Numbered from the stretch's first letter, positions 1-13,350 are shown. The stretch is 64,000 nt of DNA from Balamuthia mandrillaris (GCA_031835245.1 JAVKOQ010000006.1:394001-458000), one strand, 5' to 3'. Program-made: numbers and translations. The notes: generated from the sequence alone by a model not told the origin.

Positions 1-2837
1 GTGAAGGATATAATTCTGATGACTCCAGCCAGCAGCAGTCACATAGCAGTCAAATGAGGTCAAAAAGATGTTTGGATCCTCATTTGGCTTGCCATGGAAG
101 GTCGGCAATGTTTCTGTGGTAAGCAGACTCTACATCAGCTGATCATGACCCAAGCTGTCACCAATGTTGTTTTTGGCCATGTGTCATCAAAAATCTTGAT
201 GGCAGGCCGTGAGATTAAGAGTTTTTCTCTTCTTCTTCTCCTTTTCTTCCTCCTCTTCACTTAAAGACAAAGAGCTGGACCCAGAGCTGAGACTGTTATC
301 CTTCTGTCCTTTGTCTGCAAGTTGGGTCTTGAGAAGATTTTGCATTTGAGAGATCGAGTTGTTTAAAGCTGCAAGAGCTACATTGTTGCTTTCTCTTGCT
401 AGTTTAACGTCATTAGAGAGCACATCTGCAAAGGTTTTCAACTGTTGATCAAGATGGTCGATGTGGTCAGACAAAGAAGAAGTACTGCTAGCCTGCTTGA
501 CCCAGAGCTTGTCTGTGGCGAAGTTCCTGACATTGTGTCACTGAACACTGCTATGAAAGTGCTCCAAGTTTCCTCCAAAAAACCCTGAGTCAGGGTATCC
601 AAAAATAGGTTAATTACCTGAAAACTGTACTTACCAAGAAAAAAGTAAGCTGATGTCGCCAAGTGTGATAAGGCTGGTAAGGGAACAACCTAATGGACAC
701 CAACTCGATGGACATAGGGAAAAGACCTTTGATAGAATGATAAGAAGAGATATATACAAGGAGAGATAGGGATAGGTATTTTGGGAGAGTGGTATAACAA
801 AGTTTTCCATACCTCCTCTTTGTTAGCCCTGGAGGCCCAGCAACTAACCTCAGTAGTAATTTTCATCAAAAGACCTCATTCTCAAGAAGAACAAGTGTGT
901 TGATGGGGAATAACCCTGTGGATCAAGAAAGGGATGGCATGTAAGCGACTCTGGGTTTATTCACAAGAAAAGGGGTGTGGACCAAAGTGTGTGCTTTGAA
1001 TGTGTTGCAAGGAAAAAAGGTAAAGAAAAAATTTGGAGGTATTGGGAAGAAAGTGTTGACAGGAAGTCATAATGAAAGAAATGGTTGGTTTTCCAACAAG
1101 TAGTAGCACCCTTTAAAATTGTACAACAAGTTGCTTGCCTGCCTTTGAAAAGTAAGTTGCTTTTTTGATGTTGAAATTTTTGAGATTAATTTGAAAGGAT
1201 ATATATTCTAGAGTGACATGTCATTTTTAAGCTTTGTTTCCAGGTTTTCTATTCACCACTTACTTGAAAGATCATGCAAAATTATTAGCAACTACTGTGA
1301 GAAATAGAAACAAAGTGCAAAAAGGACTAAATACTTAGGAAAAAAGGCAACATAAAGACTTAAAAAAATCATTTTTCATTTATAAAAATTATATTAAAAA
1401 AAAAGATTTCAAAAGGGAAATCTCCTTTTTGTTGGTACAGTGTGTGTCAACATTTGTTTTTTATCAACTACCTGGATTAAAATGCCTAGTACAAACTTAT
1501 CCTTTTCTACATCAACAATGTTACTGATATTAGCTAAAGAAAGTACCTTCAAAACAAAGAAACAATAAACAAAAAATTTAGAATAGAAAGAAAAAAAGTT
1601 AAATACAGTAAAGAAAACAAAGAAAGAAGAGAAAATAGTGAAGTGAAGAAAAGAAAAGAGGGCTAATCAATGTGAAGAAGAGAAGAGAAGAGAAGAAGAG
1701 ACAAGAAGAGAGAAGACCTTATCTTCTTTTTCCTGGTTACTTTCTTTTTAAGAAAGTTTAATGAGACTCATAATGTTGGAAAACTTCAAAATAGTAGCTC
1801 TTCTTTCTGCTGAGTTCTCCTTCTGTGGTCGACCTGAGGAAACCTCTCATCTTCCCCTTCTTCTTGCTTGATGTTTCCTTTTCTCTCTCTTTTCCATTTT
1901 ATGCTTTGTTCTTTTATGGATCTTTCTTCTAGTTTAAATACCGCCTCTCCTTGTTTCTTTTTCTTTCCTCTTGGGACAACTTACAACCAAAATACCTTAC
2001 TTGTATTCTTTACTTGTATTTTTCACTTTAGTAAATTAAGTTCAGGTCTTGTACTTACTTTGTCTCTGCTATCATTCCTGTTCTTATATTACAACAATAA
2101 CAGACTACCCACTGATAGGGTCTTTTCCAGCATTCTTTCATTATAGAAGTGTTTTATTGTTTCTTCTTCAAAAATAGTTTAAGAAATAATAATTTTATTT
2201 TTGTTGAGTGCTTTTTAGGATGCTTCAAACATCATTCATTTGCCTAAATTATCATTGATAATTCTAAAAAAATGATTGGTATGAAAATTGTTTATTTGAT
2301 TGATTAACAAAAAGATGAGAGAAAATGAAATATGTTCTTACTATACTATGAATCCTTAATTACTACTAAGATCATTTTTACTGAAAAGTGACTCTGTCTG
2401 CACTTTGCTCATTTGACGAGGATCACCTACTTAGAACAATAGACTGGCTATAGTTTTATACTTGTTGGTTGAAATAGGTTTTACCTTACTCAAGGCCTTT
2501 GGAAAGGACAGAAAGATAAACTGGAGAAGGAATGAAAAGGGGATAAGCTTAGTGTAATGAAGTTGAAAGGTTTATAAGGTCTTGCTTGTTGACAAACACA
2601 AAAGAAGTGAAAAGTGACTTTAAAAGTTAATAAAAAGAGAGAGACTGTCTTGTTTCTTCAAGAAGTTTAACTTGGTTTTTTGTTCCTTCAAAACTCCCAC
2701 TATTTTCCATTTTCAATTACCTCTTCACAATTGTTGGTAGAAGCATAAAAGGATGAGAATGGATAACCTATATTATATATTATAGAAGAAGCCATCATAG
2801 GAAAATGCACCTGATGGCTGGACAAAGCCCTTGCTAA
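1..2837. other. AT-rich, gene-poor stretch
   Basis: This block is clearly richer in A and T than the rest of the window. Apart from one weak coiled-coil exon (187-526, minus) I see no convincing coding sequence. It holds long T- and A-rich runs, a purine tract of AAGAAG type around 1610-1720, and an AT alternation near 2769-2785. The small open frames, for example 1868-2146, are low-complexity and lack family features. It is either a large intergenic region or holds fast-evolving exons that I cannot join. I saw no terminal repeats and no reverse-transcriptase or transposase motifs. Confidence 0.5.
187..526 (-). CDS. Possible last exon of an unknown coiled-coil protein
   Basis: On the minus strand a frame runs from a possible splice acceptor (CAATGTCAG before 526) to a stop at 187, giving about 112 residues. 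The first part is helical with heptad-like spacing (DHLDQQLKTF, then VALAALNNSISQMQNLL). It is followed by a serine-rich stretch, an acidic run and a short basic run. The amino-acid mix looks like real coding sequence and not a shadow frame. The ATG and upstream exons were not found, and several possible exons between 527 and 900 could not be joined with confidence. The size and coiled coil would suit a small complex subunit, but no family is recognised. Confidence 0.35.
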
Positions 2838-4266
2838 CTAAAACAAGAATGGGATGCATCTATGGCCAGAAGATCCCAAATCAGAGGAGGAAGAACCTTG
2901 GACCTCCACACAAGACGTTCTTGTGCTGTCCGGCTCCGTTCCAGCAGGGCATTCCTGCAATAAAAGAACAAGCAGTTATTAAAAAAGAAAAAAGAGGAAA
3001 GTGCGGCTAGCTGGGCTGTTCCTTACCTCACAGCTGTAGCCGTCATCAGAGACGCGCTGATTCCCTTGGCAGGCCTGGCAGTCCGTTTGCTCGCTGTTGG
3101 GCACTGATCCCATTGGACAGGACTAATAATAGTGCAAGGATAAGCGTTCGCATCGTTTTTCTATTAAAAAAGAGAACGAGGGTGATTCGGTACGTACCTC
3201 GCAGGTGGTGTTATCAGCAGCAATGCGCTGGTCGGGAGGACAGATGGAGCAACCCGACCAATCCCATTTGGCATACTCATCCTCTCCACAAGTCTGCACT
3301 CACAATGCACACACACGCACACACAACAAGTTACGCAATAAGAAAAAAACATCACTAACAGGAACGAGTGGAGGGAGCAGATGGTGTGGCAAGAAGAAAA
3401 GGTACCTCACAGGTCAGACCGTCGGAAACTTGGCTGGAACAGGGCTGGCAAGACAAGTCCGCCTCCAAGGAGAAGCCGAACTGGCAACGACAGCCCAGCC
3501 CATCTTCACGCAGCGTTTTGTTGTTCTCGCAGGGAGCCACAAACATGAAGGAGAATGCCTCCCCTGGTGACACGAACGCGTCTTCCCAGTCATTCATGTC
3601 GACAGGGCAGCGGGTGTGGAAGGGGTAGGAGATGCTCGTCAGTTCAGTGCTCACTCCGAACTGAAGGGACTCATAGTGGCTGCCCCAGAGGCACTTGCCG
3701 GAGCCGGAGTCGGAGTCGTTGTGGCAGGTCTGGACCATGGCGAGCATGTCTCCAGAGGCAAAGAGGAAGGCGTTTGCATGACCCATTCGGTCGTAATAGT
3801 CAGTCATGTTGGCAAAGTGAAGGAGGAGGCAGGGTTCCAAGCTCTTGGGGCTGTAGGGGCATTCTCCGGCGGGGTACTGCTTGATGAATGCCTGGGTGGA
3901 GTCCGAATGGTCAAAGGTGATCCTCGTCCAATAGAAAGCAAAGGCCCTCTGCCAAAACTCCAAGCTGAGGTGAAGAGGACAGTCGGGGTTGATTCCTTCG
4001 ATCGGTTCTCCGAACGATATTAAGCCGTTGACGCTCACGTAGACGGTGTCGTACTCCTCGTTATCGAATGGGAAGGTGAAATTTAACGGGACTGAAACGT
4101 TTATAGCTCCGCTGAGGGCCAAAGGAAAGCCGCTCTCCGCAAGAGACACAAACTGATAGGGTGGCGCGTCCACTGAGTGATAGTCTCCCAAAGAAGCAGC
4201 TTCACCACCGGAAATACTCCACAAAGTTGCCACCAAAGCCAATAACACCCACTTCGCGCACCTCAT
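2838..4266 (-). CDS. Secreted protein with NIDO/PLXDC-like domain and exon-encoded Cys modules
   Basis: Model of four exons: 3406-4266, 3198-3293, 3027-3122 and 2838-2954; 389 residues, all junctions phase 0. I start at the ATG at 4266 because it opens a clean signal peptide (MRCAKWVLLALVATLW); the frame is open further upstream. The first exon has a beta-rich domain with VSVNGLISFG, as in NIDO and plexin-domain-containing extracellular proteins, plus several N-glycosylation sites. Each following exon carries a short Cys-rich module of the type CxxCPPxxR...TCE, and the two middle exons are both exactly 96 bp. The protein is probably secreted or cell-surface, since I see no membrane anchor. 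It resembles in plan the secreted protein at 40481-41943. The ligand is unknown. Confidence 0.75.
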
Positions 4267-4731
4267 ATCGTGTAACGCTGTTACAAACTTCCTCCCCTTT
4301 GTTGTCTTGTGTTGAGGTATTCTTTGTTTTAAAAACGGGAAGGAGAGGCATAATAACAATTAGGGGAAAACAGCAGTTAGATTAAAGGTCAGGCAAACCC
4401 AGTAAAGGTATTTTCTGTTATAAGTACCCGAGCCTTGCCATTGGTGCCACGCCCAAATTAGCCTCAAGATTAGGTGGTGGCCGTACAGCAACGGACCGTT
4501 GACCAATGAGGCGTTTGAAAAATTCTGCGAGGCACTTCTGGTTATTAAATAGAATAGGAATAGTAACGGTGCGGCCGGTTTACGGTCGTAGTAAAACCAA
4601 TACCGATGGTCATTAACCTCAAACTAAAGGGGAAAAATTTCTTTGTTGTTTTTGTATTTGTGTTTTTTTTTTTTTCGTTCTTTCTCTTTTTCTTCCCAAA
4701 CTAAAACCAACTCAACCACTCAAGTGCACGG
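4267..4731. promoter_or_regulatory. Divergent promoter region between two secretory-pathway genes
   Basis: This 465-bp gap separates the start codons of the minus-strand secreted protein and the plus-strand receptor kinase, so it must hold both 5' ends. It contains a CCAAT motif near 4502 and a pyrimidine-rich run (4643-4695) just before the kinase start. No TATA box stands out. Its assignment as a shared promoter is an inference from gene orientation. Confidence 0.4.
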
Positions 4732-7416
4732 ATGTTGGCTTTACACAACGGGACTTTTAGCGTTTTTTGCTTGTTCTGGTCCGTGTGCCTGGCTCTGCTG
4801 TTGGCCTCTGGTGCCGAGGGCCAAAGCGTGCTGGTAGTGTCCCACGCCTGTCCTCCCTGCAAAACGGACCTACAGCTTCACCTGCAAGACCAATTCGATG
4901 TGGTGGACGCAGTCATGTTGCTGGCCGTGATGCCGCCTCGCGAGGTGTTGTTCTCCTATGACGCCATTCTGGTTATCTTCACCCTCTTCGACAACCCGCC
5001 GCCTTCGTCTGAGCTGAAGGAAGAATTTGGGCAACTGCTGGCAGAATTTGTGGAGCAAGGAGGAGGTGTGGTCATGTCCTGGTGTTCCTTTTTGCCACAG
5101 TACGTTCCGGGACCGGCCTTCATGGACAAGTACGCGGTCATACTGCCGGAGTTTGCTGACCAGAAAACCGGTTGGGCCTACTTGGGGGAGAAACTTGTAC
5201 CGGACCATCCCACGGTTGCCAACATCAACTCCTTCGACGGCCTGTTTATGAGTTGGAGGACAAGCATCATGAGCAACAACACAGAAGCCATGGCCGAGGG
5301 CTCCTATGTCACCGCTGAATGGGACGACGGCACAGTGCTGGTGGCCGTCAGGGATGACCTCGGCCCTGCCAAGGCCAGGCGCGTGGACTTGGGCTTCATG
5401 GCTATCTCCAGTGATTTTGACAAGAACATGTTCTTTTATTTCTGGAACAGCTCAACACAAGGAGCAGACCTTATGGGAAACGCTCTCAGATACTCCATGA
5501 GTGGTAACTGTTTTGTACTCCCTGTTACAAATTTACTGGTACTAAGTTCTACCCACCATCTTCCTCTTCGCCGCAAACAGGTTGCTTGGGTTACCTTGGC
5601 CCCGCCCGGTTGGAAATCACCCAATGCAGCCCTGCCCAGACGGTGGAATCCGAAGGAGATGTGGCCTTGCCCGATTTTACCTCCACGTTGCAGTACTCCG
5701 GTGGCTGCTATTCCGTCCTCGTCACCCAAACCCCCGCCAGCGATGCCATGATGGAACCTGGAGAGCACTCCGTGGTCCTTCAAGTGGAAGATGAAGCCGG
5801 GATTGTGCAACAATGCACCACCACCTTCACTGTGGCTCCTCCGCTGGGTGGCAGCGACTCTCTGGCCCGCGATGCCAGCGGCGAGGACAGCCAGGAATCG
5901 TTGGCTTTGGGGCTGGGGATCGGTCTTCCTCTGGGCATCCTGCTCCTGCTGGCCATCGTGCTCATCGTGGCCTTCCTGGTGTGGCGAAATGGGAAGAAAA
6001 AGAGGCTGGCAGCCACCAAAGAGGACCTGGAAGATGGGGCGAGAGAAACGTATGGGGCCTCCCCGATGAAAGGCAAGAAGAAGTCCAAGTCCTCCAAGGC
6101 AGGTGGCAAAGGCAAAGGAGCATTCAACTGGAACATCGAGTTTTCAGAGCTGACCTTCGGTGAGGAGATCGGCAGAGGGTGAGTCTGCATGTTTCTCACT
6201 ATTCTGTTTTTGCGTTTCAAGAAAATGACACCAATTCGTTTTGCAGAGCGTTTGGTTTGGTGCGCAAAGGTGAATGGAGAGGAACGTCTGTTGCCATCAA
6301 ACAGGTTCTAATCAGCTGACTTCTTAAATATTTGAAAGTTTGTTCCTCTGATTGGAAACTTTTCTCAGATTTTGGCAGAGCACAACGAGGAACTGGAACA
6401 AATGCGAAGCGAAATCGAAATCATGCAGTACGTTGCTTTGGATCATCCACCCAGTAATCTTTCCCATGAGTTCTAATCGCAAAACCAACAGGAACTTGCG
6501 TCCCCATGGCAATGTGCTGCTCCTCTTGGGCATTTGTGAGGACGAGTCGGCCAATCACTACGTGGTCACGGAGTTCATGGGGCGTGGGGATCTGCGCCAC
6601 TTCCTGATGTCCTCGGAAGGGCAATCCATGGTGGACCACCAGATGATGCTCAAGATGGCCAAGGAGATTGCGGTGGGCTTGTCTCATCTCCACTCGGAGG
6701 GCATCACCCATCGCGATCTCTCCGCTCGCAACCTGTTGTTGGCCAACAATCTCACCATCAAGATCAGCGGTACGACAAGAGCGAGAACGCATTCCTTCCC
6801 ATTGCCATCCCTTTCTCATCTGATGTGTTTTTTCCATGCATGCATGTTGTGGCAGACTTTGGATTGTCTCGCCTGAAGAAAGATCCACAAGCGGAGGAAC
6901 AAACCACTGCCTCTGAAGTTGGACCGTTGAAATGGTGATGTTGTTGTTGTTTCTTGTTATTTGCCTCTCCAATTCTCATCATGCACATACGTATTCATGG
7001 ACATGAAGAACTGACAGTGTTGGTGGGGGTGTTGGAACGAACAGGATGGCACCAGAAAGCATTTCCAGTCGAACGTATTCCCACAAGTCGGATGTGTGGA
7101 GTTATGGGGTGGTGTTGTGGGAGATTGCCAACTTTGGAGAGGAACCTTATCCTGGCCTCACCCCTGTTCAAGTCGCTCTCCAAGTCACCAAAGGATGTTC
7201 GTTTGGCTCTCTCTCTCTCTCTCTCTCTCTCTGCAGTGTGTATTTTTCTCACCAATTATTTTGTGGAGTGCAGCAACACCAGAGATGCCAGAAAACATTC
7301 CAGAAGTGCTGCGTGACATCATGAAAGCTTGTTGGCAGTTTGATCCCAAGGACCGCCCCACCATGGAGGAAGTGGTGGCCATGCTGGAGGAAGAAGGGGA
7401 GGCATCTTCCGACTGA
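4732..7416 (+). CDS. Single-pass receptor tyrosine kinase-like protein with amidotransferase-like ectodomain
   Basis: Eight exons: 4732-5503, 5581-6178, 6247-6304, 6369-6427, 6492-6769, 6856-6934, 7045-7196 and 7274-7416; 712 residues, in frame throughout. It has a signal peptide (1 to about 30). The ectodomain has the alternating strand/helix look of a class-I glutamine-amidotransferase/ThuA-like fold ([30 protein letters not shown]). A transmembrane helix lies near 361-388, followed by a Lys-rich stretch and then a kinase domain from about 450. All kinase landmarks are present: GRGAFGLV, VAIKQ, the C-helix Glu, [19 protein letters not shown] and an APE-helix region. HRDLSARN is closer to tyrosine kinases than to serine kinases. 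Likely a cell-surface sensor signalling by phosphorylation. A polyadenylation-like AATAAA follows at about 7458. Confidence 0.88.
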
Positions 7417-7510
7417 GAAATACAAAGATTGCACAAACGTTGGGCTCTGCAACTACAAAATAAATAATTATTTGAGAGGATTCGCCCATTTTGTGTTTGG
7501 CTTCGTGGTA

Positions 7511-9668
7511 TCATTCTTTGACTAGTACTTCTTGCGAGTTTGGTTCTTGCATCGCAGTTGGGGTGGAGGAAAGAGCGCTTGTCTCCGTTTCTGTTTCTGT
7601 TTCTTTTTCTTTTTCTTTTTCTTTTTGCTGTTTTGAACTGGTGGCAGTAGTGGTGCTCGGCCCTTCTTCACTTGATGCTGTGGTAGAGGAGTGGTCTTCG
7701 TGCAGCTTTGTTTTAATGTCTTGTAGTTGTTCTTCATCTTGTGGCTTGTACAATTTCTTTATAGCCTTAAGGTTCCCCACTACTTCTGCCATTGTTGGCC
7801 GTTTATCTTCCTGTACATCCCAACAACGTTGGATAAGTTCGGCCCAGTGTGGAGGGCAAGAAGAAGGGAGGGTGGGCCGAAGACCCTTCTTTGCTGTCTG
7901 TACAATGATCTGGAAGTCGAACTTGAGGTTCTTGTACTCAGAAAAAGGGCGTTGATAATTCCCTGTTAACTTCCTCATTACCAACTCCCATAAAACGATG
8001 CCTATAGAAACGACATTTGGTCATTCTTGAGAACAAACCAGAGAGAGAGAGAGAGAGAGAGCAAGAGAGAGAGAGAGAGAGAGAGAGAGCAAGGAATACT
8101 TACCAAAACTGTATACATCACTCTTAGGAGTGTAGGTTGCTCCTAAGTAGGTTTCCGGTGCGGTGTAAGCATAAGTACCTTTGAGCTGTGCCAACGATGC
8201 CTCGTTGGCTTGCGTTTTGAAACGAGAGAGACCAAAGTCAGCTATCTTCACGTTCCAATTGCTGTCCACCAGCAAATTGGGACTCTGAAAAAAAGATGGA
8301 AAAACGCAAGGCAAGTAAAGTTTTAACGTGTTATTTCATGCACAGAAGAAGAGACGATAAACCATAGAGAGCCTACCTTCAAGTCTCGGTGGAGAATTTG
8401 CGGTCTCCAACAGTGGAGAGCATTCAAGGACTTGGCCGCTTCTATACTTAACCGAAGGAGCAAACGCCAGTCAAAGTTGAGGTTAGAATTGCACATTACA
8501 TCATAAAGGCTGCCTTTAGAGAAGAATTCTGTCACAATGGCGAGATGTGGGTGTGTAACAGCTCCATAAAAGAACACAACACGTGGACTACGCATATCAC
8601 TGAGACGGTAATAAAAATTAGCCATCGGGAAAAAAGTAAGGAGAGTGTTGTTGAGCAAAAAGGGTGTGCGCACCTCATGATTGCAAATTCCTTCTTGAAC
8701 TCCTCGAGGTGCTTCCCATCAACTCGCTCCTTGAGGACCTTGATGGCTACATCTTGTCCTCTATACTTTCCTTTAAATACGTGGGAAGAGGCTCCTTGTC
8801 CCACTTCCACTCCAAACTCCAACTCCGACCCTTCAATTTGCCAAGTATGCATCAGAGCAACCTCGCGCGTGGTAGCGTGCTTGAAGCTTTCGGTAAGTGT
8901 AAGAGGGTTTAGATCAGAAGTAGAAAAGGTGTGCTTGAAGGCAGGAGGAGGCGGCTGCATCGTGCGAAGCCGTTCCAGGATCTCAGAGAAGGAGGGCCGT
9001 TGTGCTGGATCTTCCTTCCAGCAGTCCCGCATTAGCTCCGCTAACTGTGGAGGACAAGCCGTTGGTATGACAGGCCGCAGTCCATCTTTGCTTACTCCGA
9101 TGATGATCTGCGGTTTGTGCATGTCCTTGTAGGGTTCCTCACGAGTGAACAGCTCCCAGAGGACAATACCGTAGCTGTATACATCAGCTTTGGTGGTGTA
9201 GCCTGCGTTGGAAAAAATTTCGGGCGCCGTCCAAGGCATGGTCCCACAGAATGTCATTGCTTTGTCGTTGGTCATGCTTTTGGCCAGCCCAAAATCAGTT
9301 ACTTTCACGTTGTAGTTCTCGTCCACCAATAAATTGTGTGACTTTAAGTCCCTGTGTATGATGGGTGGTTGATAGGTATGCAGATAGTTCATGCCTTGAG
9401 CAGCATCAGACGCCTGATATCCGTAATTGTTCATTTTGAAGAAGTTGGAGGCATTGGTTTCTCTTAGAGAAAAAAAAGGAGGGGAGGGGGGAGGGGGGAG
9501 GTATACAATTTTTAGGATAAGCTCCCAGCTCAGGTCTACGCTTTCGTCGTTAAGAACATCACGCAAGTTGCCCCTTGACATGAACTCAGTGATGATGCTC
9601 ATCTCGTCACGTCGAGTGCAAGTTCCCATGAACAGAACTTGAATTCCAGCATCATCAGTAATGCTCAG

Positions 9669-9699
<31 letters not shown>

Positions 9700-10078
9700 A
9701 GACAGGAGATAGAGCGTGGAACATCAACCAACCAACATTGGGGTGCCTAAGATTTCGAAGTATTAGGGCCTCCGCCTTGAACTCGTTGAAAGAATCAGAG
9801 TGAATAAGGGTTCGGAAGATCTTCTTTACGGCCACACGTGTGCCCTTCCATAAGGCCTCGTAAACTTCGCCGCAGCTACCGACACCAACTTTGTTCATTA
9901 TCTTTAGCTCGCCTGGATCAATTTCCATTCCTAAAGCAACCTCACTCTAAGAATAACACAAAAAGAGCAACACAGCCGAGAGAATAGAAGTAACAAGAGA
10001 GCGAGAAAGAGAAAGAGAAAGAGAAAGAGAAAGAGAAAGAGAAAGAGAAAGAGAAAGAGAAAGAGAAAGAGAAAGAGA

Positions 10079-10112
<34 letters not shown>

Positions 10113-10662
10113 TAAGATAAGCAAACTTCAAACCTTTAAGCCCTGAAATGTTTTCCGATGAGTTTTCAGAGTTTTGGGAGTCCTGAGAGTCCTCCAAAGC
10201 AAGCCGCTTGGGAGCTATTCTAGCTCTCTTATTTGCTCCTCCTTTCTGCAGAATATATAGCACACTATTAGCAATTTTTCTTCGTGCAAGGAGAAAGAAG
10301 AAAAACCTTTGGTCTTGGGGAGGAGTGCTCCCTCTGTCGTTTGACAGGAGACACAGGAAGAGGTGCGCCACCAGCTGCCGGGTCCTCCGCTGTCTGCAGC
10401 AATAAATAGTCATAGTTGTCCATGTTGGGTTGGGTGGCATCCTGGTCGAACTCTGTTTGGGGTTCCTGCTCCTCCTCTTCCTCTTCGTCCGGGCTGATGA
10501 GCACCCGGAAACTGACTTCGCCTTCCAGCAACGAGATCACGTCGTTATTTTCCAACATCTTGAGCTCCCCTTTCGGAATGACAGTCTTTGAGGCGCCCCG
10601 CTGCAGAAACGAAGGGTTCACTCCCAACTGTTTGACACCAGCTCTCCACTTAGTTTCTCACA

Positions 10663-10703
<41 letters not shown>

Positions 10704-10905
10704 AGTTAAACAGGGGGAGAGGAGTACATACAGACATCAACGTGACCGAACTGGTTTCTTGCGAGACCAACACTTGGGCGTGCTTGCGACTTACGCGGCG
10801 GTCCGTGATGCCGAACTTGGGGCTGCGGCCCAGTATGGTGCTTCCTTTGGGGAGTTCGAGAGTTGGTCCCCCGTTTGTCGGAACCAACTTCACCTCAAAG
10901 GGCAT
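7511..10905 (-). CDS. FHA-domain protein with two tandem TKL kinase domains
   Basis: Nine exons: 10732-10905, 10307-10627, 10134-10245, 9733-9930, 9507-9637, 8674-9413, 8377-8599, 8104-8284 and 7511-8001; 856 residues. Residues 1-100 form an FHA domain (GRSPKFGI, RRVSRKHAQV, GVNPSF) of the PNKP/aprataxin type. An acidic linker and an SQ-rich linker follow. Kinase 1 (about 208-460) has GVGSCGEVY, VAVKK, HRDLKSHNLL and DFGLAK. Kinase 2 (about 507-765) has GQGASSHVF, VAIKVL, HRDLKSPNLL and DFGLSR. Both look catalytically complete and belong to the tyrosine-kinase-like family. The tail is rich in Glu, Lys and Thr. FHA domains bind phosphothreonine, so the protein could read and write phosphorylation. 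The donor of exon 3 and acceptor of exon 4 are the least certain junction. Confidence 0.88.
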
Positions 10906-11338
10906 CCTCTTTTTGCTCCTGCTCTTCCTCCTTTCGTTTTGTTATTTACAGTAGTTACAAGTGGTTTGTAGTAGTAGTAGTAGTTGTTGTTGAGCCTGGC
11001 GCGCCCCTCCCCTTCCCTCTGCTCCTTCCTGTTTTTTTTTTTATTGTTGTGGAAAGTGAGCGTGTGGGGCTTTTTTTAAAAAACAAATTATTTTTCAAAG
11101 GGCCTCACCACAAAGCAACGCAAGAGGAAAGGCCTTGGAAGGGTGGTGTGAGGGTTGGCTGTTGTCGTTGATGGGTGGGGTGGGGGGGGCCGTTTTGTAG
11201 CTTTGGTTTTTCCTTTGGCTTTTTCGGCCCTTTTTTCCTCCGCCAATTCTGGTATTGATGTCGACATGTAGTGCACCACTCCTGCAGTAATGCTGCTACT
11301 TCCCAGCACGCCTACGGCCCCTTGAGATGAAGAGAGAG

Positions 11339-11422
<84 letters not shown>

Positions 11423-11454
11423 CCGCGGCCATTTCACCAAGCTGAGCATTGCCC
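10906..11454. other. Divergent intergenic region with (GA)n tract
   Basis: This is the gap between the start codons of the FHA kinase (minus) and METTL5 (plus). It holds a T-rich run near 11030, a run of G around 11170-11190, and a long (GA)n microsatellite at about 11332-11420 ending 34 bp before the METTL5 ATG. No gene is seen. Confidence 0.6.
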
Positions 11455-12540
<1,086 letters not shown>

Positions 12541-12542
<2 letters not shown>

Positions 12543-12770
12543 AGGTCGATGGACTGCGTCCTTCTTCAATAGATCCAGTAACAGAGATTCACAGAGAACG
12601 TCAAGCAGGAAGAAGAAGAGGAGACTGAGAAGAGGGAGAAGAACCCGAGACGGCGGAGGCTGGGATGTAATGCATCGGTTGGTGGAGGTGCTGCGATGGT
12701 GATGCATATGCAAGCAGCGGGGACGTGTCTTCAAATTGGCCATCCATGGTTTACGATGCCCTCCTGTTGT
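12541..12770 (+). pseudogene. Truncated partial copy of the downstream rhodanese/dual-specificity phosphatase gene
   Basis: The segment begins with AGAGGTCGATGGACTGCGTC, found again at about 16420 inside the phosphatase gene. It continues with recognisable blocks: GAGACGGCGGAGGCTG, GTAATGCATCG, GGTGGAGGTGCTG, and the run ending CCATCCATGGTTTACGA (parent to about 16755). Compared with the parent it has many small indels and lacks about 110 bp between the GAGGTGCTG and ATGGTGATGC blocks. No frame stays open across it, so it is a non-functional host-gene fragment in the same orientation as its parent, about 3.9 kb away. It starts exactly where METTL5 stops. Confidence 0.8.
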
Positions 12771-12926
12771 GTTTCCCACGTGAAGACGTGGCGTACGTTC
12801 TGGCGTATCTGCTCCATTTTCCTCTGCAATACTCTCGTTGAGGTAAGTTCCTCTCTTCTCTCTCTGTCTCTCTCTGTCTCTGTCTCTCTCTGCCTCTCTT
12901 GTTCTTCTTCTTGTGCTTCTTCTTTC

Positions 12927-12970
<44 letters not shown>

Positions 12971-13265
12971 AAAACACTTTTTATTAGTCTAATAATAGGA
13001 AAAATAAATAATAAAATGGCGCATGTCCGTTCCCCTTTTTCCGGAAGAGGAAGGCGTTGACTATCTTGTGCTCCTACGTAAATGACCCCAGCAGAGCAGC
13101 AATTGGTTGCTGATAACGCTAACCGGTCCCTTCTGTTCTCATAAAACAGTAAGAGATAATTATAACTGGATGGACTCGTGTTGTAAAAAAAAACTGTTGT
13201 TACTCCGGGAAGTCCGTCTTTTAGAAACACAACCGGGGCAAGCTAACAACTACAGCAACTGCGCC
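12771..13265. other. Intergenic region with CT tracts upstream of the frizzled-like gene
   Basis: After the phosphatase fragment there is a short exon-like stretch ending in a donor-like GAGGTAAGT at 12839-12847, then CT-rich runs (12850-12967) that look like one of this genome's introns. The part around 12779 (CACGTGAAGACG) also resembles the parent phosphatase near 17336, so the duplicated piece may extend this far in a rearranged form. From about 12980 to 13265 I see no coding features; this should hold the promoter of the next gene. Confidence 0.4.
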
Positions 13266-13350
13266 ATGCAGGTAGTTTCAGGATCGTTCCGGTGCGCTGG
13301 TATGCTTTCTTTTCTTCTTCTATTGCTTTGCTGTTGTGGTGGAGTAGGTA

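Noticed and set aside
1868-2146. 92-residue hydrophobic frame
   Set aside because: Phe/Leu/Ser-rich composition comes from T-rich DNA; no start context, splice signals or likeness to a membrane family.
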